Below, one piece after another: positions 1 through 9,849 of a stretch of 64,000 nucleotides of DNA. Each line of letters begins with the position of its first letter. Within the stretch, counting starts at the first letter, position 1. The position numbers and the translations under genes were made by a program. The notes under the pieces are model-generated. The model saw nothing but the letters and a program-made list of their open reading frames with translations. It was not told the origin of the DNA and did not search any database. This stretch comes from Thalassoroseus pseudoceratinae. Lineage in GTDB: Bacteria > Planctomycetota > Planctomycetia > Planctomycetales > Planctomycetaceae. The stretch spans positions 992,001 to 1,056,000 of the forward strand of contig NZ_JAALXT010000002.1 in assembly GCF_011634775.1 (NCBI RefSeq), given 5' to 3'.

Positions 1-21
1 ATTGTCAACTAGCGGTCACAG

Positions 22-67
22 CGACCGACAGCTGTCGTCTCTACATGAGACAACCCAGCGTCGGTCG
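22..67 (-). other. Nested stem-loop downstream of the DUF1552 gene
   Basis: Bases 22-29 are the exact reverse complement of 60-67, bases 31-34 pair with 56-59, and 37-41 pair with 47-51 around a five-base loop. The three nested helices would form one long interrupted hairpin in RNA. It starts 40 bases after the stop codon of the minus-strand DUF1552 gene, where a transcript end is expected, but no T-run follows it on that strand. It could be a U-tract-independent terminator or an RNA-stabilising hairpin. The pairing is seen in the sequence; the role is inferred. Confidence 0.45.
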
Positions 68-106
68 GGCGAATACGGATACTCAAAGAGAGTCTTCCCT
101 AATTCC

Positions 107-1495
107 CTAGGTGTTCGCGGTCATCTCTGTGATTTGTTTGTTGGCGATTCCGATTGGGCGGTCCAGTGGGATCCCGATGCAAGTTAAGATGGTGGTAAGT
201 AAGTCACCTTGATTGCCCTTCACGTCGGGCAGGAACTGACCCGTTTTGATAGCACCGCCCCCACTTCCAGCCAGGATGAACGGTAAGTTCGCACGAGTGT
301 GTCGGTCGCCATCTTCGAGACCGGAACCCCACATCATAATGCAGTTGTCCAGCAACGTGCCATCACCTTCCCGCAAGCTGGCCATCTTCTTCACCATATA
401 GGCAAACTGCTCGATGTTGAATGCCGTGATGGCTGCGACCTTGTTGACCTTCTCGGGCTGGTTATTGTGATGCGTTGTCGAATGGTGTTTGTCGGTGAAG
501 CCCAGTTCCGGGTAGGACGCTCCATTCGGAGTGGAACCGATATAGGTGCAAACGCGTGTGGTATCGGTCTGAAATGCGAGAACGTTGAGATCACACATGA
601 CCTGCATATACTCGCTGCGTTTGTCGCCTTCTGGAATTTTGATCTCAATTGGAGGAGAATCTGACTCGTGACGACGACTGGAACGAACACCCGCTTTTTC
701 CAATGCTGCTTCTTTTTGGCGATGTTCAATAGCGGCAATTCGTCGTTCCACCGAGCGAACGCTGTCTAGATATTCGTCGAGTTTTCGTTGATCGGTTGGC
801 CCTAAGTTGCGTCTCAGATCCCGCGCTCCGCCTAGCACAAGATCCAACATGCTTCGGTCTAGAGGACTGATTCCTGTGGATGCTGCTCCACCGCCTTGTT
901 CCTTTGTGTTGAACAAGCGGTTCAAGACGTTTCGCGGATTGATTTCTGCCGGGACCGCCTGGGTCGGTGAGCGAAAGCTACAGTGAGAATAGTAGGCCTC
1001 ATTCAAACCCGCTTGGTTTTCCTTCCAAGTTTGCGGCATGGTCGCCAGTTCCAAGGATGGCAGTGTGGTGAATGCTCCTAATGCGTTGGCGGCGATCTGA
1101 TCGGCGGAGATGGAGATACTAATCTCATCGCGTTTCGCAGGATTTGGCAGTGCAGCAGTCAGCCAGGTCGAAAGTTCGAGGGCGTGGGGGGCACCACGGT
1201 AAGGACCGTTCGGCACACCCGCAATCCCCTTCATCATCAGACACTTGTCGAGAACCGGACGTAAGGACTCTAACGCTGATGGTGGATTCGAAAGGAAGCT
1301 CTCCGCATCTTTCGGCCAAAACTCGTCCATGATGACGCCATGTGGCATATACATAAATCCGAGTCGGACGGGCGGTTTGAATGCGTTCTTGTCGCTAGCC
1401 TCAGCCCAGCCCATTGCGTCTAACATTGGAAGGGCAAGTGCGGCACCTGCGCCTTTGAGCCAAGTTCGACGATCAATGATTGTATTCTTGCTCAT
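107..1495 (-). CDS. DUF1552 domain protein, Tat-exported
   Basis: A 462-residue protein starting at an ATG. Residues 9-32 hold a twin-arginine type signal ([10 protein letters not shown] followed by an Ala/Leu-rich stretch), so export in folded form is likely. The body matches the DUF1552 family, abundant in Planctomycetota and of unknown biochemistry: it has the early YMPHGV segment, a central alpha-helical part with SVRSVERRI, and a late [12 protein letters not shown] motif like the alkaline-phosphatase or sulfatase-like fold of DUF1501/DUF1552 relatives. It lies 50 bases downstream of a PSD cytochrome gene on the same strand, the usual pairing for this family, so the two products probably work together at the envelope. 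The paralogue at 20574-21932 is similar in length and layout. The family assignment is firm; the function is unknown. Confidence 0.9.
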   Translation of the reverse strand: MSKNTIIDRRTWLKGAGAALALPMLDAMGWAEASDKNAFKPPVRLGFMYMPHGVIMDEFWPKDAESFLSNPPSALESLRPVLDKCLMMKGIAGVPNGPYRGAPHALELSTWLTAALPNPAKRDEISISISADQIAANALGAFTTLPSLELATMPQTWKENQAGLNEAYYSHCSFRSPTQAVPAEINPRNVLNRLFNTKEQGGGAASTGISPLDRSMLDLVLGGARDLRRNLGPTDQRKLDEYLDSVRSVERRIAAIEHRQKEAALEKAGVRSSRRHESDSPPIEIKIPEGDKRSEYMQVMCDLNVLAFQTDTTRVCTYIGSTPNGASYPELGFTDKHHSTTHHNNQPEKVNKVAAITAFNIEQFAYMVKKMASLREGDGTLLDNCIMMWGSGLEDGDRHTRANLPFILAGSGGGAIKTGQFLPDVKGNQGDLLTTILTCIGIPLDRPIGIANKQITEMTANT

Positions 1496-1545
1496 AAGTC
1501 TAGTCTTCTATCCGAACAGAAAGTTTAAAGTTAGCTTGAGCGATT

Positions 1546-3465
1546 CTACTTGGTCTGGCGGTGCGTAAATGGATAACTCGTGACGACTGCCGTGATGAGT
1601 GTCTGCATTCGGTAGTCATCCTCGGCGATCTCACGCATCAAGTCGTCGACAACTATCTCATCATATCCAACGAGATTTCGACACAACGCGTAGGCTAGCA
1701 GCTTCTCAACGAAATTACGTGAAAAGTCATCAAGTCGTTTCGCGATGATAGCCTTTAATTCGTGAGGGCTCGAAAAATGATTTCCACCGGGAAGTTCACC
1801 AGACGCATCAATCGCATGACCGTGTTCGTCTTGATTTCTCCATCGGCCGATCGCGTCGAAGTTTTCGAGACCAAATCCGATCGGATCGAGCAATCGATGG
1901 CAATTCGCACAGACCGGATCTTTGCGATGTAATTCGGTACGCTCGCGGAGTGTCAGTTCTGCAACCGAGGTTTGATCCTGTTTCTCCAGAGCCGGCACAT
2001 TGGGGGGAGCCGACGGTACATGATCGCCGAGGACCTGTTCCAGCACCCAAACACCCCGAATGACCGGGCTCGTGCGATTCGGAAATGAGGTCGCGGCAAG
2101 AATCCCCGGCATGCCCAGAATGCCACCACGGTTTTTATCGGCCAGTTGAACCTTTCTCATGTCAGGTCCGATGATCGACTCCTGCAACCCATAGATCTTG
2201 GCGAGGTCTTCGTTGAGAAATGTGTAGTCGCTATCAAGAAACGTCGCGACGCTGCGATTCTCACGAACAATATCTTGGAAGAACAGACGCACTTCGTCGT
2301 ACATCGCCGAACGCATGTCGCTCGTCATTTGCGGGAATTTTTCCGGGTCGAACGTTTTCGTTTTCAAGTCGCCAAGTCCAAGCCACTGGGCTCCAAAGCC
2401 GTCGAAGAGGGCTCGCGAACGAGGGTCGTCGAGCATTCGTTTGACTTGGCTCTTGAGGACGGCTGGCTCATGTAGTTTCTTGGAATCGGCGAGTGCCATC
2501 AACTCATCGTCTGGCATCGTGGCCCATAGCAGATACGATAACCGCGATGCGAGTTGGTAGTCGTCGAGCGGAACAATCGTCGCTTCGTCGCGAAACTCAT
2601 CCGCTGGAGTGATGAAGAGAAACTGAGGAGAAACAAGCATCGCCTTGAGCATCAATCGCAAGGCAGTTTGATGCTCAAGTTTGTTTCGTCGGCCTAGGTC
2701 GTAGACGTCCATTAGGACTTTGATTTCTGCATCGGTTGGCGGACGACGGTATGCCTTTTTCGCGAGTGACTTGGCGATCTCTTGAGTTACTATTCGTGTG
2801 TCATCGTCCTTGCCAGGAGGCTCGCCCAAGAGTCGTAGTTGCAGGTCTGTGGGTTGGGGATTGTCTGGTCCAAAAACTTCGGCAAGTGCTTGATCGGCAA
2901 TCGAAAGGTATTGCTCAAGCTGAAGTGGCGAGAGTGAATTTAAGTATCCTGCGCCGCTTACCTCATCCGGAAGACTATCAACAATGTTCGGATCAACGCC
3001 TAACAGATCGCGTAGTGTATTTCCGTATTCCGTCTTTGTGAGCCGTCGAATCACGAATGGCCCGGGATTTTTGGGGCTGAGATACTTAATCTTGTCCAGC
3101 CACTCTGCGAACATCTGACGTTCTTCCGCCGTCGGTTGGTCCAAACCGTCTGGCGGCATATCGTGAGCTTTCACCCTGGCGGCAGACATCTTCCATTTTT
3201 CGCTGAACGCCGCATGTCCGGGAGTGCTCAGCGCGGGAGTAAAACTCAGTCCGGCCTCTGTCGGTCGTCTATTCTGATGACAATCAAGGCAATAAGTCTT
3301 GATAAACGGGACGACTCGTTTATTGAAGAACGTCTCGGCCTCTGCTTTTTGTGTAGTCAAAGTCTCATTTGCGGTGTTCTCAGCCGTGCATGTGCTGGGT
3401 GAAAAACACGTTTTGGCCATGAACACGACGATGACGCAGCAGAAAGTTGCAGTTGATTTTCGCAT
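1546..3465 (-). CDS. Secreted PSD-type cytochrome c protein (DUF1587/DUF1592/DUF1588/DUF1585)
   Basis: About 639 residues from the ATG at 3465; a TTG four codons upstream is possible but less attractive. An N-terminal hydrophobic signal is followed by a CLDCH haem-binding motif (about residues 59-63) in a short planctomycete cytochrome C domain. The DUF1587 region ([11 protein letters not shown]), DUF1592/DUF1595 region ([11 protein letters not shown]-like helix, [13 protein letters not shown]), DUF1588 region ([12 protein letters not shown]) and DUF1585 tail follow. A second Cxx[16 protein letters not shown], lies near residue 530. The family is periplasmic and thought to be redox-active, but no reaction is established. 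The gene precedes the DUF1552 gene by 50 bases and follows a sulfatase gene by about 100 bases. Unlike the paralogue at 17987-20482 it lacks the roughly 190-residue beta-rich insert. Confidence 0.9.
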   Translation of the reverse strand: MRKSTATFCCVIVVFMAKTCFSPSTCTAENTANETLTTQKAEAETFFNKRVVPFIKTYCLDCHQNRRPTEAGLSFTPALSTPGHAAFSEKWKMSAARVKAHDMPPDGLDQPTAEERQMFAEWLDKIKYLSPKNPGPFVIRRLTKTEYGNTLRDLLGVDPNIVDSLPDEVSGAGYLNSLSPLQLEQYLSIADQALAEVFGPDNPQPTDLQLRLLGEPPGKDDDTRIVTQEIAKSLAKKAYRRPPTDAEIKVLMDVYDLGRRNKLEHQTALRLMLKAMLVSPQFLFITPADEFRDEATIVPLDDYQLASRLSYLLWATMPDDELMALADSKKLHEPAVLKSQVKRMLDDPRSRALFDGFGAQWLGLGDLKTKTFDPEKFPQMTSDMRSAMYDEVRLFFQDIVRENRSVATFLDSDYTFLNEDLAKIYGLQESIIGPDMRKVQLADKNRGGILGMPGILAATSFPNRTSPVIRGVWVLEQVLGDHVPSAPPNVPALEKQDQTSVAELTLRERTELHRKDPVCANCHRLLDPIGFGLENFDAIGRWRNQDEHGHAIDASGELPGGNHFSSPHELKAIIAKRLDDFSRNFVEKLLAYALCRNLVGYDEIVVDDLMREIAEDDYRMQTLITAVVTSYPFTHRQTK

Positions 3466-3579
3466 ACGAGAATTCAATTGATACCGTTCTAGATACTAAT
3501 GTTCGTAGTGCACCAATTCTGGTTTACCAGCAATCATACGGGCTAACGCTCTAGCCGTAATGTCAAAGCGAGATCAAAC

Positions 3580-5022
3580 CTAGTTCGATGAAAGCTGGTA
3601 TTTTTGCTCGACTGTTTTACGGAACTCTGGGTCCGTGAACGGGTCGTGCGTTTGCTTTTGCCAGGTTTTGAGAGCGTCTTTCAAACGCTGTAATTCCTTG
3701 TCCATCGATGGATCATCTGACAAGTTGATAAATTCGATGGGGTCACTCTCAAGATCATATAGTTCCCATTCTGGTGGTTCTTTGAGACGCTCCATAGCGA
3801 TACGAGCGGGATGGTTTGGGTCGAGTTTTTCCGCCATGACATTTGCTCGGTCGCCGTCAACGGACGGGGACGCTGATAGTTCACCGGCACGGATGTTGTG
3901 GATCAATTTGAACCGACCATCGGTAATCGCTCGTCTCGGGAAGAACGGTGATGCGCCATGGTAGTGGAATTCCGCAACCAAAGTCTTTCGCCAATCAGTC
4001 GAGTTCGAAGGTGTTAGTACAGGTTTGAGCGAGCGACCATGGAGTCGCTGTGGCAGTTTGATACCTGCCGCTTCGAGGATCGTGGGGTAGATGTCAATGC
4101 TGCCGACCAAACGGTCAGAGACATGAGGTTGTGAAACCCCTGGCCAACGAGTCAGGAATGGCACACGGAGTCCCGCTTCATAACAGCTCGTTTTGCCCCG
4201 AGTGAATGGTGGTCCGTGATCTCCTAAGAAGATGATCAGTGTGTCGTTCCAATGGTCTGTCTCGTGCAACAGGTCATTCAGCATTCCAATCGCAGCATCG
4301 ATCCGATGCACACAGTTATAATACCCGGCAATTTTTTTGCGTTGTGCGGGGGTATCAATCTGCTGCCATGGCCATGCTGCAACATCGTCTGCTGTTAGGA
4401 TAGATTTCGGCAGGCCATCAACTTGGTCCGGAAAGTACTGTGGTCCGCGTTCACCGTTTGCTAGTCGGTCTCGGGCCACATGCGGATCAAACAAATTGAA
4501 CATGAGAAACCAAGGTTGATCGCCTGATTTACTCACGAAAGTTCGTGCAAATTGGACTTGCTTCTTGACCTGTCGACTGCCAAATCCCACACGCTGCCGC
4601 ATATCGAATCGGAATTGTTTTTCCGGATTCACGTGTAGCTTGCCGATGATGCCAGTTCGATAGCCGGCCCGCTTCAGGACATTCGGCAACAAATCGTTGT
4701 ATAACTCTTTGTGAAGTTGAAAACCGACATTCGCGTTTGCCAGTCCATAGTGACCGTTTCCATGCGGATACAATCCGGTGAACATCGTCGAACGCGACGG
4801 ACTACAGGAAGCCTGACTCACATACGCCGTCTGAAACTGAACGGAATGCTTTGCCAACTCATCAATGTGAGGCGTTTTGGCAATTGGATCGCCGTAACAA
4901 GAGAGCTGAGTTCCCAGGTCATCTGCCGTAATCAACAGGATGTTTGGAGGCTCTGAAGCACGACTGATGCTAGAGAACAGCACAAAAACGATAACGGTTG
5001 TTCGAAGCATCAATCGAGCCAC
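3580..5022 (-). CDS. Secreted arylsulfatase family protein
   Basis: A type I sulfatase of about 480 residues. I choose the GTG at 5022 because AAGGAA sits seven bases upstream; a TTG at 5046 and an ATG at 5010 are alternatives. A hydrophobic signal peptide is followed by the metal-binding ITADDLG segment and the formylglycine motif CSPSR (Cys about residue 73), with STMFTGLYPHG behind it. Further alkaline-phosphatase-fold elements are GIIGKLHVNPE, FLGDHGPPFTRGK and the C-terminal YDLESDP motif. The protein should hydrolyse sulfate esters in the periplasm or outside the cell; the substrate cannot be read from sequence. It lies about 60 bases downstream of a Gfo/Idh/MocA oxidoreductase and upstream of the PSD/DUF1552 pair, which suggests a glycan-related transcription unit. 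Confidence 0.92.
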   Translation of the reverse strand: MARLMLRTTVIVFVLFSSISRASEPPNILLITADDLGTQLSCYGDPIAKTPHIDELAKHSVQFQTAYVSQASCSPSRSTMFTGLYPHGNGHYGLANANVGFQLHKELYNDLLPNVLKRAGYRTGIIGKLHVNPEKQFRFDMRQRVGFGSRQVKKQVQFARTFVSKSGDQPWFLMFNLFDPHVARDRLANGERGPQYFPDQVDGLPKSILTADDVAAWPWQQIDTPAQRKKIAGYYNCVHRIDAAIGMLNDLLHETDHWNDTLIIFLGDHGPPFTRGKTSCYEAGLRVPFLTRWPGVSQPHVSDRLVGSIDIYPTILEAAGIKLPQRLHGRSLKPVLTPSNSTDWRKTLVAEFHYHGASPFFPRRAITDGRFKLIHNIRAGELSASPSVDGDRANVMAEKLDPNHPARIAMERLKEPPEWELYDLESDPIEFINLSDDPSMDKELQRLKDALKTWQKQTHDPFTDPEFRKTVEQKYQLSSN

Positions 5023-5084
5023 GAGTTTTTCCTTGCTGATAGGCAATTCATGAAACAGGTGATCAAAACCACTTAAACACGCTA

Positions 5085-6392
5085 CTAGACCTCCCAGTTG
5101 CGTGCCGCGCGGGAACGCAAGAGGTTTGCTTCGGCGTCGTTGATGAATTCTTCTTTGACGGGATCGAGTTTGAGTTTGCGTCCGAGGATCCAGGCAATGG
5201 CTGCTGCGTGGCTAGCAATGTGTGATCGCCGCATGACGTCTGCATTTGCCGCTGTCTTTTCCCGAGTACGAATGCAGTCAAAGAAGTCGCGCGAGTGAGC
5301 TGTGACATCCAAACCGCGGATGCGTTTGTATTGGGAGCCAAGCTCTTTGGCGAGCGATTCTGGTTTGGCGACAATTTCGCCGCTGTCTCCGGTTTCGACC
5401 GACCCTTCATCGCCCACGAAACGCACAGGGCAGGTGCCTAAACGTGTTATGTAGTGCGGTGATCGATCCCCAAATGGATCTTCAAGGAAATCGATGACCA
5501 GTTTCACGCCATTCGCATAACGGCAAATAATGTTTTCTTCTGTCGGTTCGTATTCAATGGGCATGGTGTCATCGGCTTGATTGGCCCATTGACACAGGTC
5601 GACGGTATGCGCGCCCCAATCCAGCAGTCGCGCGCCGGAATCGAAATCCCATTGTCCACGCCATTTTCCGTTGACGTACTTCTCGTTGTAGGGACGCCAT
5701 GCCGCCGGTCCGAGCCAAAGATTCCAATCGACAACGTCGCGTGGCGGTTGCGGTTCTGCGGGTAGCCAAGTGTTATCGAGCACCGGCGTATAGATCGATG
5801 CATGCATTGTATGCAACTTGCCGAGTTGGCCGGAGTGAGCCATTTCCACGGCCTTCTGAAAGTTCGGTACGCTCCGGCGTTGTGTACCGGCTTGGAACAC
5901 GCGCTTCTCACGATGCATAGTGTCCGCAAGTTCTTGGCAGTCTTCAATCGTGATGCCGCACGGTTTCTCGCTATAGACGTCTTTGCCGGCTTTGGCCGCG
6001 AGGATCGAAGCCGCCGCGTGCCAACGATCCCCTGTCGCAATCAGAACAGCGTCGATGTCTTTGCGGTCCAGCAACTCGCGAAAGTCCCGGTATAGAACAC
6101 AGTCACTGTTTTGATAGTGACCGTCGACTAATTTCTTGCCAGCATCCCGGCGTTTCGCCTGCACGTCAGCAATTGCGACGCAACGGACATCCGAGAACTT
6201 TAGCATCGACTTCAAGTCGTATGTGCAACGTGGACCGATGCCGATGACACCCAGAGAAATTTTCTCGTTCGGCGAAGTGCCCTCGCGACCCATTACGTGG
6301 GACGGAAGCACTGTAAACATGGAAGCTGCAGCGGATGCGGCTGCCGTTTTGACAAGAAACTCTCGGCGTGTTGAATCGGTTCGTGGGGTCAT
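5085..6392 (-). CDS. Gfo/Idh/MocA family oxidoreductase, Tat-exported
   Basis: A 435-residue protein with a clear ribosome site (AGGAG) before the ATG. The N-terminus has a twin-arginine signal, STRREFLVKTAAAS. A Rossmann domain follows (LGVIGIGPRC as the dinucleotide loop, then VAIADVQAKRR), and the conserved EKP signature (DVYSEKPCGITIEDC) carries the catalytic-region Lys. The C-terminal alpha/beta domain contains WDFDSGARLLDWGAHTVDL, typical of planctomycete members. The family comprises NAD(P)-dependent sugar or inositol oxidoreductases, and exported members probably keep a bound cofactor. It is the first gene of the likely unit with the sulfatase, PSD cytochrome and DUF1552 genes. The sugar substrate is unknown. 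Confidence 0.93.
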   Translation of the reverse strand: MTPRTDSTRREFLVKTAAASAAASMFTVLPSHVMGREGTSPNEKISLGVIGIGPRCTYDLKSMLKFSDVRCVAIADVQAKRRDAGKKLVDGHYQNSDCVLYRDFRELLDRKDIDAVLIATGDRWHAAASILAAKAGKDVYSEKPCGITIEDCQELADTMHREKRVFQAGTQRRSVPNFQKAVEMAHSGQLGKLHTMHASIYTPVLDNTWLPAEPQPPRDVVDWNLWLGPAAWRPYNEKYVNGKWRGQWDFDSGARLLDWGAHTVDLCQWANQADDTMPIEYEPTEENIICRYANGVKLVIDFLEDPFGDRSPHYITRLGTCPVRFVGDEGSVETGDSGEIVAKPESLAKELGSQYKRIRGLDVTAHSRDFFDCIRTREKTAANADVMRRSHIASHAAAIAWILGRKLKLDPVKEEFINDAEANLLRSRAARNWEV

Positions 6393-6665
6393 AGGTCGCG
6401 CTCCTGGGGCAATTGATTGTTGATCGTATTGCGTCGTGTCTTGTGGTGGTCAGGAAGCAGTGGCTTGTTCGCGTCCAAAACGGATACAGAAGACCGTAAT
6501 ACGTTCTACGTTGATCCAATCATCGGACTCTTATGATATGTTAACGGTTTATTCGATGCGATCGTACTCGCCACTGGCAATAATTCGGATTGTCGGTGGG
6601 GATGACATGGAAGGAACATGGCGTGCAATCGACGCCGTTTCACGCAGCGTCAACTGTGAGGAAGG

Positions 6666-9600
6666 CTAGGTGGCGTCGCCGTCGTTGCTGCCGTTCTGGA
6701 GGTTCTCCAAGAAACCTTGCACTCGGTCTCGTTTCTTCGGAGGGAGTCCCGGTGAATCGACGGTCAACGAAAGTTCGAAACAGGCGGACGCTTTTTCAGT
6801 GTCGGCTCGTTGTAGGTAGAACAAGCCGCGATTGAAGTGTAGCCAAGCGTTCTCGGGTTTGGCTTCGAGCGATTCGGAGAAGCATTGTTCCGCTTCCTCA
6901 AAACGCTCTAACCCCGTCAAGATTCGGCCTTTGCCATTCAGACTGTAGGCCAAGCCTGCTGCATCGTGCGATTCTCGCGCCCGCTTCACCGATTCTTCGA
7001 TGTATCCCATTGCGTCTGTGAACTCACCGATTTCGGCCAAGATTTGTCCGCACGCGCTGTAGTCATGACGAGAGGCTTCCTCGGGATTTTCCAGCACCGT
7101 TTTGTAATCGTCCAGGGCTTCAATGAATTGCTCGTTGTACCAATATGAACCACCACGAACCCGGCGGGCGTCAACACTATCGGGCATGAGTCCCAATGCG
7201 ATGGTGGCTTCCTCGATCGCAGTGTCGTAGTCGTCTGCGCGGTTGCAGACGATGGCTTTCATCAAGTGACGTTGAAAGGACAGTTCAAAATTGACGAGGT
7301 CTTCCCCATCGGTCGCGTCATCCGTCTCGGGAGGTTCATCACCCGATTGCGATACGAACTCTCTGGCGACGCTGCCCCCAACTTTCCAGGCTTCGGATTC
7401 CGGGTTCAGTTTCTCAAGCCGATCGTAATCTTGCTTGGCTTTCTCGAATTCTCCCGCGAGGAGATGAAGGTAGGCACGCCGTTCCAACGCGGGCAGTGCA
7501 TTGGTTTCAAAATCCAGCAAAACGTTGAGATCCGCGATAGCTTCTTCGATTTCGTTCGCTTCCGCCAAGATATCCGTCCGCAAAAATCGAGCGTGACTAT
7601 GTGACGGATTCAACGCCAGTGCTTTGTCGATTTCCGGTCGTGCCAAGTCCTTTCGCCCCTCGATGATGTAGCAGAGTCCAAGACCGTGGTAAGCCGCTGC
7701 CTCGTGGGGGGCCATCTCTTTAACGGCCTCGAAGTCCTGTTTCGCTTCCGTTGTGTTCTCCTGCCGAATCCGGGAGTAGCCGCGTTCGATCACCGGTTCC
7801 GGCCACACGGGGTCTAACCGAATGGCTTCGCTGAAATCCTGTTCGGCGATTTCGTCCTCGTCGTTCGCCACATGCACACGAGCCCGATAAAAATACGCGG
7901 GCCCATATTCCGGTGCTTCCTCGATGACTTCCTCCAACAACTCTCCGGCGGCGTAGAACTCCTCGCGAGTAATGAGGCAAATACTCTTGAGGAGTTTCGT
8001 TTGTGGGGTTTTGAAACCAAGAGACTCCGCATGGGCAATTTCCTCCAACGCCTCGTCAATTTCTTCTTGAACGATGAGGAATTCCGCTTTCGTCAACCGT
8101 GCGATTGGGTCTTGGGGGGAAATCTCGATGGCTTTGCGACAGTCGTCGAGTGCCAACTCCATTTTGCGACATGCGGCACGGAAGCGGCTTCGGCAGAGTA
8201 GTAACTCGTGGGACTGTGGGTTTTCGGAAACCAATGTCTCGATGAGCGTTTCGGCTTCGGCGGTGCGATCTGCTTGACGCATCGCGGTCAATTCGAGTTC
8301 CGTGGAGTCAATCGTTCGTGTGGAGCAACGGTGAAACTCTCGAAGATCGGACAGCACGGCGTCGGTGTCGTTTTCTTCCTGCCATCGGATCTTCGCCCGG
8401 AGCAGGTAGGCCGGCCCGTAGTTCGCGTCTTTGAAGATCGCCAGCTTCAGTGTTCGCAAGGCGGCATCAGTGGCATCGTCGGCGAGGTCCAATTGGGCTT
8501 TGGCGAGATACAAGTCGCCATGCTTAAGTTCTCGCATACCCTGTTCGATCGTCTGTCTCGCCTCATCTTCGAGACCCAAGTGTCGCTGACATTGTGACAG
8601 CATGATCCGTGGCGTGGGGTCCTCGGGAAACGCGGTTTGAAACTCCACCGACTTTTGAGCCGCACGTTCCCACTCTTCCGTTTCCACATAGGTTTCGACT
8701 TCCGCGGCCGACCAGAATGGATTCTCCGGTTCCGTCTGCTGCATCTGGCGATAGAGTTTCAACGCTTCCTCAAACTGATTCTCCGAACGCAACATCGTGC
8801 AGTGGAGCGCAGTCATGGCAGGCTCATCGGGAAAATGCGAAAGGAACGCTCGCGTGTTCGTCGAGGTGGCTTCGACGGCCGATGTAACCGGTTCGATGTG
8901 GCAATAACGAGTCACCACGTCCAGCGGCGTGACGGAATCTTGTGTTTGTAACTGGCGGTACCAAGTCGCAAATGGGGGATCGACCTGAAATTGAGCACGG
9001 TCCTCTGGAGAAGAATTGTCGCGTTGCACACAAAACAGAAATGGTCGATCGACCGGCCAAGTGGGAATCTGCCGCAGTCGCGATTTGATCGGCTCGAGCA
9101 GCAGGGCAATTTCGATTGCGTTCTCTTGAAGTTCAAATTCCAGACGTCGGCCCGGGAGTAACGCGACCGCCACTTGGATGAGTCCGTTTGTCTTCACGGA
9201 AGACTTGCTGTACACATCGTCAATTGCCTTCAGCGTCAAATAGCCGAGGGCTCGGCAGATCACCTCGGGAATCTCGGGCCAATGTTCTGATGCGTCGGGC
9301 AACAAACTTTGAACGACTTCGCGTCGCCGCACGGATTCGTCAAACCGCTGAAACCGAGGTTCCCCGTCCCAGTAGAATCGAGTGGCGAGTGGCGTGAGTT
9401 CGGAGGACGGGAAGATCTGGAGCAGCAGCCCGTAAATCGTGACTTTCGACAGCAAGTCTTTCAGCTCGACGGCTTTCTCTTCCTGCTGAGTGGATGCCTT
9501 CCGTCCCCATTGAAAGAGTTTTTTCAATCGCTGAAGATGTTGCGAAGGTGTCGCGAATGGTGGGCGGCGGCGACAGCGTTTGCAGATCCGAAGCGGTATT

Positions 9601-9797
9601 ACGCAGCCGAAAACATCATTCGTGACGCGAACGTCCACACACTCCCCGGTGACCGTATCACAGACCGCACATTGTTTGGGGAGTTCGCATTTCTTCAGCA
9701 ACTCTCGGATATTGGAAATGATGAGGTCGCGGAAAAAGTAGACTTCGAACCGTTCATTCAGGTTCATTTGTCTCGGCTCAGATTCTTGACGATGCAT
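6666..9797 (-). CDS. Large tetratricopeptide-repeat protein with an N-terminal zinc-ribbon-like segment
   Basis: A 1043-residue protein with no signal peptide or membrane segment, so probably cytoplasmic. Residues 43-75 hold two Cys pairs (CAVC and CKRC) resembling a zinc ribbon. About residues 80-330 form an uncharacterised domain. From about 335 to the C-terminus there are many 34-residue TPR units, recognisable by repeated alanine and tyrosine positions such as GPAYLLRAKIRW, GPAYFYRARVHVA and AWLHFNRGLFYLQRA. TPR arrays mediate protein-protein contacts; no enzymatic domain is visible. The start is uncertain: an ATG at 9767 would shorten it by ten residues. It lies 273 bases upstream of the Gfo/Idh/MocA gene and 52 bases downstream of the metallopeptidase-like gene. 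No specific function is assigned. Confidence 0.85.
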   Translation of the reverse strand: MHRQESEPRQMNLNERFEVYFFRDLIISNIRELLKKCELPKQCAVCDTVTGECVDVRVTNDVFGCVIPLRICKRCRRRPPFATPSQHLQRLKKLFQWGRKASTQQEEKAVELKDLLSKVTIYGLLLQIFPSSELTPLATRFYWDGEPRFQRFDESVRRREVVQSLLPDASEHWPEIPEVICRALGYLTLKAIDDVYSKSSVKTNGLIQVAVALLPGRRLEFELQENAIEIALLLEPIKSRLRQIPTWPVDRPFLFCVQRDNSSPEDRAQFQVDPPFATWYRQLQTQDSVTPLDVVTRYCHIEPVTSAVEATSTNTRAFLSHFPDEPAMTALHCTMLRSENQFEEALKLYRQMQQTEPENPFWSAAEVETYVETEEWERAAQKSVEFQTAFPEDPTPRIMLSQCQRHLGLEDEARQTIEQGMRELKHGDLYLAKAQLDLADDATDAALRTLKLAIFKDANYGPAYLLRAKIRWQEENDTDAVLSDLREFHRCSTRTIDSTELELTAMRQADRTAEAETLIETLVSENPQSHELLLCRSRFRAACRKMELALDDCRKAIEISPQDPIARLTKAEFLIVQEEIDEALEEIAHAESLGFKTPQTKLLKSICLITREEFYAAGELLEEVIEEAPEYGPAYFYRARVHVANDEDEIAEQDFSEAIRLDPVWPEPVIERGYSRIRQENTTEAKQDFEAVKEMAPHEAAAYHGLGLCYIIEGRKDLARPEIDKALALNPSHSHARFLRTDILAEANEIEEAIADLNVLLDFETNALPALERRAYLHLLAGEFEKAKQDYDRLEKLNPESEAWKVGGSVAREFVSQSGDEPPETDDATDGEDLVNFELSFQRHLMKAIVCNRADDYDTAIEEATIALGLMPDSVDARRVRGGSYWYNEQFIEALDDYKTVLENPEEASRHDYSACGQILAEIGEFTDAMGYIEESVKRARESHDAAGLAYSLNGKGRILTGLERFEEAEQCFSESLEAKPENAWLHFNRGLFYLQRADTEKASACFELSLTVDSPGLPPKKRDRVQGFLENLQNGSNDGDAT

Positions 9798-9849
9798 CTC
9801 TTCGTCGCTTCACGTAGAGTCGAATTTCTTGAGAGAACGCGTGAGACGT

